From the NCBI RefSeq assembly GCF_002878395.1, contig NC_061115.1:150347368-150411367 (forward strand): a DNA stretch of 64,000 bases, read 5' to 3'. Shown one piece after another: positions 34,106 through 45,768 of this stretch. The DNA is from Capsicum annuum. Lineage: Eukaryota > Streptophyta > Magnoliopsida > Solanales > Solanaceae. Within the stretch, counting starts at the first letter, position 1; every line of letters starts with the position of its first letter. A program made the translations under genes and the position numbers. The notes beneath the pieces were generated by a model that saw only the letters and a list, made by a program, of their open reading frames with translations, was not told the DNA's origin and made no database searches.

Positions 34106-36258
34106 TGACTAAACTCGAACCAAGGTCTGGTCATGATGAGTATCTCAAGTCCAACAAGGACCGAAGACCACCCTAATACTGAAACTATAGACCGCCTTAC
34201 ACCTATATCAGATAAATTTCGAATATATAACAAAATAAGAGAACTTAAAATAAAAGATGTTATGATATGTGTACAACCAAACCACCCAACAAATAAACCA
34301 TCCCAAGTCCACGGTAGTCTGACAAAGTCTCTACTAAATTAATTATCAATAAAGTGTTGGGACATGCCCTCGACTATAGTAAAAAATAGTATCTACTAGT
34401 CTATAACTCAAAAAAAGCATAATCCTGAAATAGAGCCTTTCGAAGTTGACTATCGATCAATGCACAACCATTTTGTAGGAGAAGTAGAAGTATGGAAAAA
34501 TCATGCATCACATGGGGATACAGCATTCAAAGATGGTTAGTGGGGTGAATGCTAACATATAACTCAGGGATAAAGATATAATAATGTTGTTAATTCAAAC
34601 CAAGTCATTCAATTTTCAAAACCATATGCAAACACATACACACACATATATATATTTCATGTTGGGATAGGGAACAAGGTTTTGCTTGTACTTTTAAACC
34701 TTAACCTAGATTATGTATCTCAACCTTCATATAATAGTACCCATAGGCTATATGGGCCATATCTATCACCCTATAGTCAGGATCCAGTGTGTGTAGCCGC
34801 CCAAACCAAAGAAGAATCACATATATATGCACACATAGGACCCAAACCTTCCAACATATATCAAGGTGACTTAAGCACCTGATTATGTAATTATTTATGG
34901 GGCAATCGATCATCTCTAATCATATAATAACAATGAGTAGGTCTCAAACCTCCCTGGTCACTTTGACCTCCACAATAGCAAATGTAATTTCCAGTGTCGG
35001 TCACTTAAACCTCCACTTTTACAACTCAGCTACCACCCTTATTAGAGCCTAATTAAAATATTTATCGCACAATTCCAATCAAGAACCATATTTAACATTA
35101 AGTTATGCATTGTTGGTATCTTCATACCAACTACTCTTGCAAGGTAACAATATGCCGAAACAATTTTTCATTTACTTAGGAAAAACAACTACCTTTGTTC
35201 ATTAATACATAGGTGGGGGAACACCAACTCCCTTAGTTTATAAAATTAGTCCATTACATTTCACATATCTTTTTGTATCATGAAATAGTTCAGGATTAGT
35301 TCAATTTTACAAATTTCCACCTTTCTCGTAATTAAAACTAATTTATTATCATGGGGTTGGGGATATAACAACTTCAAAAGCCACAAGTTTTGGAAATTCA
35401 CAATTCCCTAGTTCATTCACCATACCCATGCACCCATAATTTCAAAATCATATTTAAAGCATGATTTATCATATATAAACCATTGAAAAACATTGTTCAA
35501 CAACAAGCATTCAAAACACCCAACCTTTGTTCCAAAACCAACATAAATATCTCATGAATAATACTTTAAAATACATTATTTAAAAAAATTAACAACGATG
35601 TCAGAGTAATAAGCCTTAAATAGTAAGATGTACGGAGAGAAATCACTATTGAAAGCCCTAATTAACCAACCTCTTAAAAACCCTAAGTGTTATTGACCTT
35701 GATGAATTTGAGAGTATTGAGAAGTTACTTTGATATTTTTATGAGGGATAATGATACCCTAATAGGGTTATAAGATTTAGGTTTCAAGTTGTGTAAGAGG
35801 GGAAATGTCTAGAATACCCTTAACTTAAAAGATTAAAAATGGTCACCTTTGACTATAAGTCAACCCTTGACTTAAAGTCACTCTATATGACTCATCACCA
35901 CGAGTCATAACCAAGGCGGTACCATCAAGGCACCCAACACTTTTATCCTTGTAATGCAATGGCACCACTCGTAATAGGACCCTATGAATCATAGGGTCCA
36001 GTCTTAGTCTACACAAAACCCAAATTGGGACATAATTGGACACCCTACTACTACACTTAATGATTCATAACATATCCTTATGACTCTTAGTGAGCCACTC
36101 ATACTCAAATCAGAATCAAGAAACAAACTTACTGATTTGATTATGACTAATCCAAACAACTCATAAAGACACCCTATGAGTCAGAAGGTGAGTCGTTACC
36201 AAGGCAATGAGCTTAAGGCTCAAGAAATTTCCAAGGGCCAAAAATTTATGGTATTTCA
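34106..36258 (-). repeat. 5' LTR of E5
   Basis: It runs TGACTAAACTCG...ATGGTATTTCA, 2153 bp. The block at about 34722-35455 is absent from the partner LTR. The end nearest 36258 corresponds to 29040-29113 (GGGCCCGAATCCGGGGTG-like). No gene. Confidence 0.9.
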
Positions 36259-36263
36259 ATCAC
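36259..36263. repeat. Target-site duplication ATCAC, right copy (E5)
   Basis: Exact match to 27618-27622. Confidence 0.9.
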
Positions 36264-36789
36264 CATCTTCGCTCGATTTCTCCCTCATTTCTTTAGGGAT
36301 TTTCCTCCATTTTTAGAGCTTAGAATGTGGAAAAGTGGTAAAATCATACATTTAAGCTAAGGTATGCTAATTCAAACTCCTTGGTCATTTTTTATTATCT
36401 TCCTTGTCAAATTCCATACTTTGCATTGTAAATTCTCATAATTTACGCCTTGCATTTCTATACTTTAGGGGAATATGTGGGCCCAAATTTGTGCTCCATT
36501 TGTTCTCAAATTTTGAGCACACATTTCTTGTCCTTTGAGGGACCCCGTATCAGATTGTATTTTGAGATTCCATTAGTGGACCTACAAGCTCATTTTTAAC
36601 CCAATCTTGGGCCTAAAATTTTATATTATAATAAGTCTCATTTTACTCTTATTGATGTAGATTATTACTTTAATAGTATGGCAAAGTTTGGGACCGTGGG
36701 TCAAAGATGAGGGATTAGTGGATGACTCATTATTATGGTATGATATTGAGGTAGGCTTAAGTCTACTTTTTTCTATGAGATAGTGTTAT
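36264..36789 (+). repeat. 3' LTR of E3, second part, truncated
   Basis: Continues the LTR broken at 27622. It is related by eye to 43560-43930 in the E7 LTR (GAGGTAGGCTTAAGTCTACT near 36749 against GAGGTAGTTTTTTGTCTACT near 43894). It stops at 36789 where a minus-strand LTR terminus begins. The rest of the E3 LTR is not found nearby. Confidence 0.65.
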
Positions 36790-36996
36790 TGTGATGACCA
36801 GATGTTTTTGAGTCATGATGGTACCTACTTTATCCCACCAATAAGTAGGTCGAATCATAACCCAGAGCTAAATGCAATGGGTTAACTTGGTGAAAAATGC
36901 CAAAAAGGGGTGAAAATAGATAATTGCAACTTATAAATAAGGCAATAGAAGTATTCTAAAGGTAGACATAACAAAGAAAAACATCCTCTGACCTGG

Positions 36997-37001
36997 TAGA
37001 G
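36997..37001. repeat. Target-site duplication TAGAG, left copy (solo LTR S1)
   Basis: TAGAG at 36997-37001 is repeated exactly at 39879-39883. Confidence 0.9.
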
Positions 37002-39878
37002 TGTAACGCCCCAAATCTGGTACCCGTAATGTTACACGGTGCTCATGACCCCGAAGAACCACAAGTTAACCCATGACTGATATCTGTAACTGACCACTGA
37101 ATAATATATTGTAAATATGTAAAATATAAGCGGTAAGGCTCTAAGGTTCAAAACTAAACTAATATTGAATATGAAACAATGTCTGTAATAGAGTATAAAA
37201 ATACCTCAAACTAAAATAAACTTTCTGAAACATGTTATAGTCTGAAAGCCTCTAAACTGTCTAAAATCTGTAGAGTTGATGGGACATGTCCCGAACTAAC
37301 TCTGAACTACTAAAATAATAAAGTAATAAAATAATCATACTATCCTTAAATGATGAGGACTCACTGCTAGTCTAGCTTCTGAACGTCTGATCTATTAATG
37401 ATACTGGGGAGCTCTTACTTCTAAACCTATGATTTAAAACACCATAGCGCAAATGCATAAGTATGATTGAATGTACTGGTATGCAAGTGAGGTAAGCTGA
37501 ATGAAAAGGGTTCATTTGTATAAACAATACTAACTGACTATATATATGAATGTGAGAACACATATATGAATCCGTAACTGTAGTTGAGGTCATGATAGGA
37601 CTAAATACTGAGTTCTGACTACTGAGTTTACTGACAACATAGATTTATTCATATCTGAGTTTACTAGTAACTTATAACTAAAAGACTATTTTTGATAGTC
37701 TTGATTATAAATAACTAATCTAAGTGTTATACCGAGATGGATGACTATATTTGACAGTCTTAAAATCAGATGGAACTAGTTGAGTTTCGTACTGAGCTGA
37801 GTGACTGTGTCTGACAGTCTTGATTTCTATAGAACTGGATTGAGTTATATTCTGAAGACTGAATCTAAAATTGAAACTGTGGGAGGTAGTCATCTAGCCG
37901 ACATTCCTTGAATCAGAATTGGTAGTGTCTAACTTTTAACCCCAGCATAAAGGGTGTCAGTACCGTGCCATGGGTAAAGACAAGTTGTGAGTAAACCCTC
38001 TCTGACATGGAGCTCTTCTATCAAACCCTCATGTAAGGAAAACTCAAATAAGATGTATAGTCCCTAGACTGGTAGGGATACATCCTAACCTACGCTGGCT
38101 ATGTAGTTCTGGAATGCAGGGATTGCTACTAAGGATTATACCCTCTACTGGCTAACAGTGTGTGTCGTCATCCCTAGGTTCACTCAGTGCTGAATCCTAC
38201 TCCCAACTAAATAGACACAAAATTGATTTCCTAGTTCATACTAGGATGGACTGATCTATTACTCATTTTACTAATTAACTAGATTGAACTGAGTTTATTG
38301 GATTTCTGTTAACTAATGAAATACTACTGAATTCTATTAACTAACAGAATGCTATTGAGTTCTGCTAGCTGACTGAGTTTACTAAGGTCTAAACTGAATA
38401 CTACTAAGACATGATAACTGACAGAGATCACTGAGATTCCTGAGATTACTGAGATTAATGAATGGGACTAAACTAATACTAAGTTTATTGAGTTTTCCTG
38501 AGTCACATGACTAACTAAATTCTGCTGATCATGGATTGACTGAGAGTATCTCAAAAACTGACATTGGCTCTACGCACCCAGCTAAATTATTGGGTATAAG
38601 TACCCTTAGGACTTGGAAGTATGAAACTGACTATACATGACAACACTTGCATATTTGATAGTAGTAAACAACTCACAATACAATCAATGAGACATTTTAT
38701 CAAGCATTTGAGAGACATGAATTCATACATAGATAGAAATGCACATTAGTGTGTCATAATTCATTCACTAAGACCTTTCATCAAGCACTTAGAATGCATT
38801 AACTTGTACCTAAATGGGGATATCTTGTCAACATACTATAATAGCACTATTTTATTCACATAGGCATTTTGTCAAACATATGTGGAGCATGCTTTGATCA
38901 CATAATAACCAATCTATCTTATTACCATGGCTACATCATTGAACTTGGAAACTGAAGGGTTTATCACGAACATTATTTAAATCATCACATACTAGATTCA
39001 ATTCTTATAATTAATAGTTTATGACATGAATCAAAACCCAAAATAATATAAACATAAATTTCAATTCAATTAAATCATGAACATTCATAAATTCACAATC
39101 TTTGAATTGAAAAGGGATCCTTGAGCTTCATGGGTGAAAGGGACCCAAGAATCAGCACTTAACATACCTTGATTGTTTCTTGAAGTTCTTGGAGGGATTC
39201 TTGAGATTCGCTTTTGAAACTTAGGACTAGGGTTTTCTATCTTTGAGAGAGAGAGTGATTTATTTCTTGAGATATGTGGGTTAACAGTAAGATAATAGGT
39301 ATTTTTATGGTTTAATGTAATGTATAGGATGATTTGGGATTTTTAGAATTTACCAAATAACCCCTGAAATTAAATGATGAAACCTGAAAAATCTCGATTT
39401 TACATGCTGGCGTGATGCGGTGAAATCACGCCAGCTCACTGGAAATTGGCCAATTGGAAAACTAGTTGGTGGCGCGACGCGGTGAAAATTGTGTTGCCAC
39501 CTTGGTTGCGAACTGGAATGGCATCGCGACGTGGTAGAATCATGTTGGTGCACTGGAAATTGACAATTCTAAAATCGAGCCTTGGCGCGATGCGTCAATA
39601 TCAAGGAGGCTCACTAGTTTTTGACAAATGCCATTTTGGATGGCTCCGCGATGCGCTAAAGTACTAGGTGGTACACTGTATTACTAAACTGGCTCTAACT
39701 CTTTGCCTGAGTGTCAGTTTTTGGAAAATTTAATATTGATGGAAAGCTTATTCAATTTCTCACATGATAAAAAGTCAAATATTGAAAATTCCATATGTAC
39801 AAAAGTGTATTCATTTCATAGCACGTCTTTAACATTTTTGGAATGATTTTAAGCTAGGTAGAAGTACGTGGTATTATA
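37002..39878 (-). mobile_element. Solo LTR S1 (same family as E2/E4 LTRs)
   Basis: A single 2877-bp LTR, TGTAACGCC...GTGGTATTATA (final CA changed to TA), flanked by exact TAGAG duplications with no internal sequence. It carries all family blocks: the GACCCCGAAGAACCACAAG block, GACTGT...GACAGTC-type hairpins at 37680-37820, the CCCTC...AGG repeats and the strong palindromes at 39400-39660. It is the footprint of LTR-LTR recombination that removed a full element. It interrupts the E6 LTR, so it is younger than E6. Confidence 0.93.
39406..39435. repeat. Perfect 11-bp inverted repeat in S1
   Basis: GCTGGCGTGAT (39406-39416), an 8-base loop, then ATCACGCCAGC (39425-39435). It belongs to a set of diverged copies across 39400-39660 and in the other LTRs of this family. 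Confidence 0.85.
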
Positions 39879-39883
39879 TAGAG
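39879..39883. repeat. Target-site duplication TAGAG, right copy (S1)
   Basis: Exact match to 36997-37001. Confidence 0.9.
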
Positions 39884-41477
39884 CCAGTACAAAAGCTATT
39901 GTAAATAAAACTCAAGTTCTAAAACAATCAATACAATTTGTCTCAAAATGAAAAACTATACATAGTAATATAGAAGGAAATGGGAAACTTCGACTCCAAG
40001 AACTCACTATATCTCCGAAATCCAACACAGCACGATCGATGAATCAACAGTGACAACTAGTACTCAAATCTGCATCAAAAAGGTACAAAAGTGCTGTATG
40101 AGTACTAAAACCACAGGTACTCAGTAGGCATCATTGGTTGACTAAGCTAAATCAGGACACAAATATGATGAAAAAATAAAATAACGTAACTAAGTCAAGG
40201 TAGAGGGAAACATGAATCAACTCTAACATCGGTGTACATAGATATGTAAATAATCGGAATGATAACCTAAAGAATCAAACACATAAAATTATCACGACAA
40301 AATTGGTCCCATAATTCAATAAGTCCGAAAAAGGAAATAATCCAATGCAGACCCCTATAAACCTGGAGGATACAATCAAGTAAAGCATAAACCAAGCCAC
40401 TGTTATTTTACATTTCCTAAGATAAAACTAAAATCTATCCATGTCATGCCTCATTATAACTATTTTCTCACTTTTACACTTTACCAGAACCTAATATTCT
40501 CTTATACTCAAGGAGTAATTAACCTTAAAAATATGTTAAATCTGAGCTACATTGGTGCTACAATCAAGGAAGCAACTTTTTGGGATTTTAAACAAGAAAT
40601 GAAAAAATCTACCATGAATGAGAAAAAATCTTACCTCAAATTCAAAGAAAAATCATAAAATAATCATTACTGGAAACTCCAAATGACATACAAGAGTTAA
40701 TCCTAATCTTATCCACTATTTAGGGTTTTAGTCTCTTGAGAATGGATGTGGAATGGGAAAAAAGAGCTAAAAAGAGATTTGTATACCTTTTTCAAGTGTT
40801 CAAGAGTCACTATTGCGACCCGACCCTCATGATCGCCATATATTTTGGCTACCATTGTGAGTCACTAGTGTGACATAGAATCGCGATTGCAACACTTGGT
40901 GGCTACCAAGGGTATCACAATTACGACATCACGACCATGACCCCTGGCATCGCTATCCTTGAGTGCATTAGCTGTAGTTGAGAGTTGGAATTTACCAAGT
41001 CTCTGCTGAACCCTCAAGATTCATTTGGAATCCTGTATATGTAAACAATCTATGCTACCATACCAAATTCAAAATTTTGGACTTAATAGCGCCATGAAAA
41101 TTTCCATCCAAGGTCGTTTCCACTAAAATTAGGTCCCACACATATATTCCATTTGCTTAACTTTCTGACCAATTGGTCAAAATGAGCTTGGTGCCTTGAG
41201 ACCCAAAATATGAGTCAAACTAGCCTAAAATCAACTTTCTAGAGCAGTTGAGATAGTCAAAATTAGCATACAAGGTTGTTTCACTAAACTTTTTACCTAG
41301 TGGCCATTTGGAACCAGTAAAGACTACAAAATAGGAAACTGGCTCTAAAACTAAACAAACTACCCAATAACTAAACTGCCAGTCCTAGCAATTCCCAAAT
41401 AACTTAAGGCTACTATAGGAAAGATCTAACAACAAAAATAAGTAGAAATATAGAAAATGACCCGAAGTGTTATTATA

Positions 41478-42773
41478 ATATTCACTACTAAAAGGACTTT
41501 TGTCCATGAAAGTAAAGGATTAGGATGTACCTGAAGTCTCAAATAGGTGAGGATACTGCATCTATATCTCACTCTTAATCTCCCAAGTGTCCTTCTCTAC
41601 TGGGCGGTACCTCCACTGAACTTTTACGATAGGAATTTACCTAGTTAGCAATTGGCTGACATTAATAGACAAAAGGAGCACATACTCTTCAATGAAGGTC
41701 AACTACTCATCCAACTAGACTAAGTCCCATCTAATAATATATGATGGATCTAGAATTTATCATCACAACATAGAAACATGGAAAATCAAATGAAAAATAG
41801 CAAAATCTAGAGGTAAGGCTAAATCATAAGCTACCTCACTAACTATACAAAGGATTTTGAAAGGCAAAATATATCTAGGGCTAAGCTTTACATTCTTATC
41901 GAAACTCATCTAACCCTTCATGGGCGATACATGGAGGAATACCCAACCACCAACTCCATATCTCAAGGCATGAAGCCTATCGTCTTCATAATCTTTCTGC
42001 CTACTTTGAGATGCTCTTAACTTATTTTGAATCACCTTGAATCAACCTAATGACTCTTGAAGCAAATCAGTACTATGGGGTCTAACCTCTGAAGTCTCAA
42101 ACTATCCAATCAAGAAATTACATCACCTACCATACAAAGCCTTAAATAGCGCTATCTCAACAATTGAATGATAATTGTTATTATATGCAAACTCTGCCGA
42201 GGCAAAGTGCTCCTCCCATTGACCTCCAAAATCTATAACACAAGCTTAGAGCATATCTTGACAAACTTAATAGTCCACTATGAATGGCCGTCAATTTGTA
42301 AATAAAAAGTTGTACTAAGATCCACCTGAGTATAAAACTCCTAAAAATATCTCCAAAAGCTAGAAGTGAAAATAGAATCCCTATATGAAATGATAGATAC
42401 AGGCCCACCATGCAAGCAGATTATTTCACATACATAGTATGAGCTAGTCTCTCAGCACTGAAGGATATCTGAATAGAAATGAAATATGCCAAATTGGTCA
42501 ACCAATCTATGATGACCCAAGTACCATAAAAACTACAAAAAGTATGAGGCAAACTACCAATAAAATCTATAGTAATCCACTCCCATGTCCACCGAGAATA
42601 GGCAACCTCTGAATCAAACAAATTGTATTATTGATACTCGACCTTCACATGCTGACAACATAGGCAACAAGTTACAAAGTCCATCACATCTCTCTTTATG
42701 CCCCTCTACTAATAAAACTATCTCAAATCTGTATACATCTTAGCTGTACTCGGATGAATAGAATATCTAGAGT
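41478..42773 (-). pseudogene. Integrase-chromodomain remnant of E6
   Basis: Minus-strand reading from the right edge gives RYSIHPSTAKMYTDL, MKRDVMDFVTCCLCCQHVKV (zinc-binding CxxC) and WTWEWITIDFIGSLPHTF with the first catalytic Asp. GTWVIIDWLTNLAYFIS follows (second core block, frame 42621-42421). Further left the core and chromodomain are spread over several frames (LRFLGVNGRSTLPRQ-like near 42200), ending near 41550. The upstream half of integrase, RT and gag are missing: the element is cut at 42773 where the E7 LTR begins. WEWITIDF differs from the WEVIN-DF of E1 and E5, so this is a somewhat different lineage. Confidence 0.85.
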
Positions 42774-44600
42774 TGTAATTTACCATATTTCTACTTATTT
42801 TTACTATTAGAGCTTTCCCATAACCACCCCAAGTCTTTTATGACTTGTTGTGACTGGCCATTTAGTTACCAGATAGTTTGTTTAGTGATAGAGTTAATTT
42901 CCTATTTAGAAGTCTTTGTTAGTTCCAAATGGCTACCAGGTACAAACACTAGTAAAATAATCTTGGGTGCAAATTTTGATTGAAAAGCTCCAAAATATTG
43001 ATTTTAGGCTATGTAGACCTTTGGTTTGAGTCTCAGGGCATCCGAGCTCATTTTGACCTATCGGTTGAAAAGTTGGAAAATTAAAAATATAGGTGTGGGA
43101 CCCACATTTGGTCGAAAAAACCTTGGATGGAAAATCCAACTTTGCCGTTATGCTCGAAACATTGAATTTAGTATGGTTACATAGTTCATTTATGTATTTC
43201 AAATTCTAAATGAAGCCTGAGGCATTGATGAAAACATGGAATTTTTCTAAGTTTCAGCTGTCAGCTATGCTGGCAGCAAGTACTAAAATTGTACAAGGGA
43301 GTATAGAGATCACCATACCTTCTCATTCACTCAAGTAGTGTGATTTCACACCTTGGTGGGGGATAGCCATACCTGAACACCTGGTATAGGTATAAAATGA
43401 CCCCTTAGGTCATGAATTAGGCTATTTTCCACCCCACACATGAGGGTAAAAGCCTTAATGAATGTGATAAATAAAAACTGGGTCTTTTAGGTGACTTGAT
43501 AGCTTGGTAAACATCTATATTTGGGATTATCTTCCTATTTAAGGTAAAATTTCATCGTTTCTTGATGAAATTCTTGGTTTTTGATCCAAAAATCCAAATG
43601 GCTTGAGGGCTTGATTTTAGCCCCCAAATTAGCTTATTTTATCCATTTTTCAGGATTGTGATTTCTTGATCATATAATATTATTAGGTTGACCTCGGAAA
43701 TGTTATTTTGATAAGGGAGACCCAATTGGGGTATTTGGTGTCATTTTTGGACCCAAAGCACCATGGTGCAATATGGGTGTCATTATTGTCATATTAATGA
43801 ATAGATTATGTTTTTGGATAGTTTGATTGCATTTTGGGATTGTGAAATAAAGATGGACATTTGGTGAATGATTTAGATATTTGCAATTAGGCCTTGAGGT
43901 AGTTTTTTGTCTACTCTTCTCTGTAAGATGATGTCTGTTATATATTGCCTGTAAATATGAATGTTAAGTTTTATTATGGATAGACTGACTTAATTTTAAA
44001 TATTGAAGTTTAGAGATTAGATGAAGATTTTGACCCATAAGTTGAAATACTTATTATTTTTTTTTGAATCTTATTGCTTTCTCCCTATATTGAACTAATT
44101 CATAGAATGGTTATGAATATAATGCTAGGTTTAAGATATGGTCTTAGCATTGAAAGAATGGTTATTATATTTAACCCTATTTGGGCTATTATGGTGATAT
44201 TTAAGCTCAAATTTAGGTGGAGTTAATTTAATTGCTCATGTATCTAGGCGGAATTTTAATCTTTGGATTGGTTATTGCTTACTTGACATCTAGAAGTTAA
44301 ACTAGATACCCTAGCCTAGTTTGGGGTTTAAATTGCTTAATTATGGAAATTGAAGATTAGAAGTGGTTTCTTCGAGCCAACCTTAAGCTAAGACTTGTTT
44401 TATCCCTTGTGGACTTAGTTGTGGATGTTAGGCATAGTCGAAATAATAGAGCCTTTAGAATAAGGTTACTTTGCAACTTGGTGAATTACGATGAGTTTTC
44501 CTAAATTATGGCATTCAAGACATGACTTATTATGTGGTCCACTGACATGCTTGATAACATAGGCATCAACACAGTTATTAAATATGGACTATAGATGCGA

Positions 44601-44740
44601 CATGCCTCTTAGATGTGAGATGCTTATTAATATATTATACCTCCTAGATGTTAAATACTTATTGATATGTCATGCCTCCTAGATGTGAGATGCCTATTGA
44701 TATATTATGACTCCTAGATGTGAGATGATTATAGATATGC
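44601..44740. repeat. 35-bp tandem repeat, four copies
   Basis: The word AGATG after CCTCYTAG or CTCCTAG starts at 44611, 44646, 44681 and 44716, an exact 35-base period. Units read roughly GCCTCCTAGATGTGAGATGC followed by TATTGATATATTAT. Confidence 0.9.
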
Positions 44741-45529
44741 CTTATGGCTTATGGAGATGTTATGTCTCATAAATATGGTATGGCTTATAAATACGAAACA
44801 ATGTATAGATATGATTATTGATGTGGGTTGAGAATATGTATGTGGGCTGAAGGCCGTGATTATGATGTTATAATTTTTCTAGACATATTATTTGCCTCAA
44901 GGTTGTGTTATGATTTGAGTAGACCATCCGGGAAGTGTTTATCCATGTAAAGGATGTGATTGTAGTTTATTGATATATTAATGTGTATGGTTCCATTGTT
45001 TGAATATAGGTGATGGCATGCATTGATTTTGTATGTACATGATCATTGCATCTATGATTGATATGCTTCCAATTAAATTATTATCTTGTTACTATTGTCA
45101 CTAAATGAGGGTTAAAACCCACTTTCTACCTTAAAATGGATTTCTTCATAATAATTAAATCTGTCTTAATGAATAACTTATTAGTAAAAGAGATTAATAA
45201 TGATGTTTTAAAGACTTGACCGAGATAAACTCTGGTCTATGATTTGATACTACTAATTACTTCGATCATGAGATATTCCTACCCTTTCTACACTTTTATA
45301 ATGATTTTGGTCCCAAAGTTCACTCCAAGCAACAGATTTATGAATTTACACTCTTTTAGCAACGACTTGAGTCCGTGCACCTATCATCTCTAGATACACA
45401 TATCTTTAGTATAAAATGGAGAAAGATGCTGGATCGAAGATATAACTTCTGAGTAAAATTTGATGACAAATTTAGTATTGATTTTATACATATATATATA
45501 TATGTTGTTGATGATTATGATGATACTAA

Positions 45530-45690
45530 TCATTTACCCGACAAGGCTGGAGGATGACTATGATGACATTGATACCCAGTAAGGCTAGAGGACATTGTGA
45601 TGATATATTTACACCTGACAATTTTGGAGTATAGTGTGCTGATAATATAGATACCCGACAAGGTCAGAGGATGATGTGCCCATGTGTACA
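45530..45690. repeat. About 39-bp tandem repeat, four diverged copies
   Basis: ACCCGACAAGGCTGGAGGAT-type units start at 45536, 45574, 45613 and 45653 (spacing 38-40). The same word family occurs in other plant gypsy LTRs; here the third unit is the most decayed. Confidence 0.85.
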
Positions 45691-45724
45691 GCTACTAGTT
45701 ATAGTTCGGCTAGCACTATGTATG

Positions 45725-45768
45725 ACAATTATATACATATATGTATATATATATATATATCGATATAT
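45725..45768. repeat. AT-rich microsatellite
   Basis: ATATACATATATGTATATAT-type run ending just before the CACTA-like terminus. A short TA run also lies at 45490-45504. Confidence 0.85.

Larger units (their letters stand above)
27623..36258 (-). mobile_element. Ty3/gypsy chromovirus with full domain order (E5)
   Basis: A minus-strand element of 8636 bp. It has a 5' LTR at 34106-36258, a primer site at 34091-34102, gag, protease, RT, RNase H, integrase, chromodomain, a polypurine tract at 29114-29129 and a 3' LTR at 27623-29113. Exact ATCAC duplications flank it. It lies inside the 3' LTR of E3 and is therefore younger. The two LTRs differ by about 660 bp because the 3' copy has an internal deletion. 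Coding domains are broken. The LTR family differs from that of E2 and E4. Confidence 0.93.
36790..41477 (-). repeat. 3' LTR of truncated element E6 (split by a solo LTR)
   Basis: Its minus-strand end GGTACCATCATGAC...GGTCATCACA (36790-36830) matches the LTR end at 12442-12480. Its start at 41477 (TATAATAACACTTCGGGTC on the minus strand) matches 26874. About 1.8 kb remains after removing the solo LTR at 37002-39878 and one TSD. The middle contains the TGCCTACTGAGTACCTGTGG-type segment (around 40110-40135, minus strand), also seen decayed near 12040. No coding frame. Confidence 0.75.
42774..45768 (+). repeat. Family-B LTR on the + strand (E7)
   Basis: Starts TGTAATTTACC and aligns at its start with the E6 LTR in inverted orientation (TATTTCTACTTATTTTT at 42783 against the minus strand near 41450), with about 15 bases missing next to the terminus. 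It also aligns with 26874-27330, 36360-36780 and, further in, 2700-3676. Two tandem-repeat blocks lie inside (44601-44740, 45530-45690). No primer site or gag follows, because a CACTA-like sequence begins at 45769. There is no gene. Confidence 0.7.
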
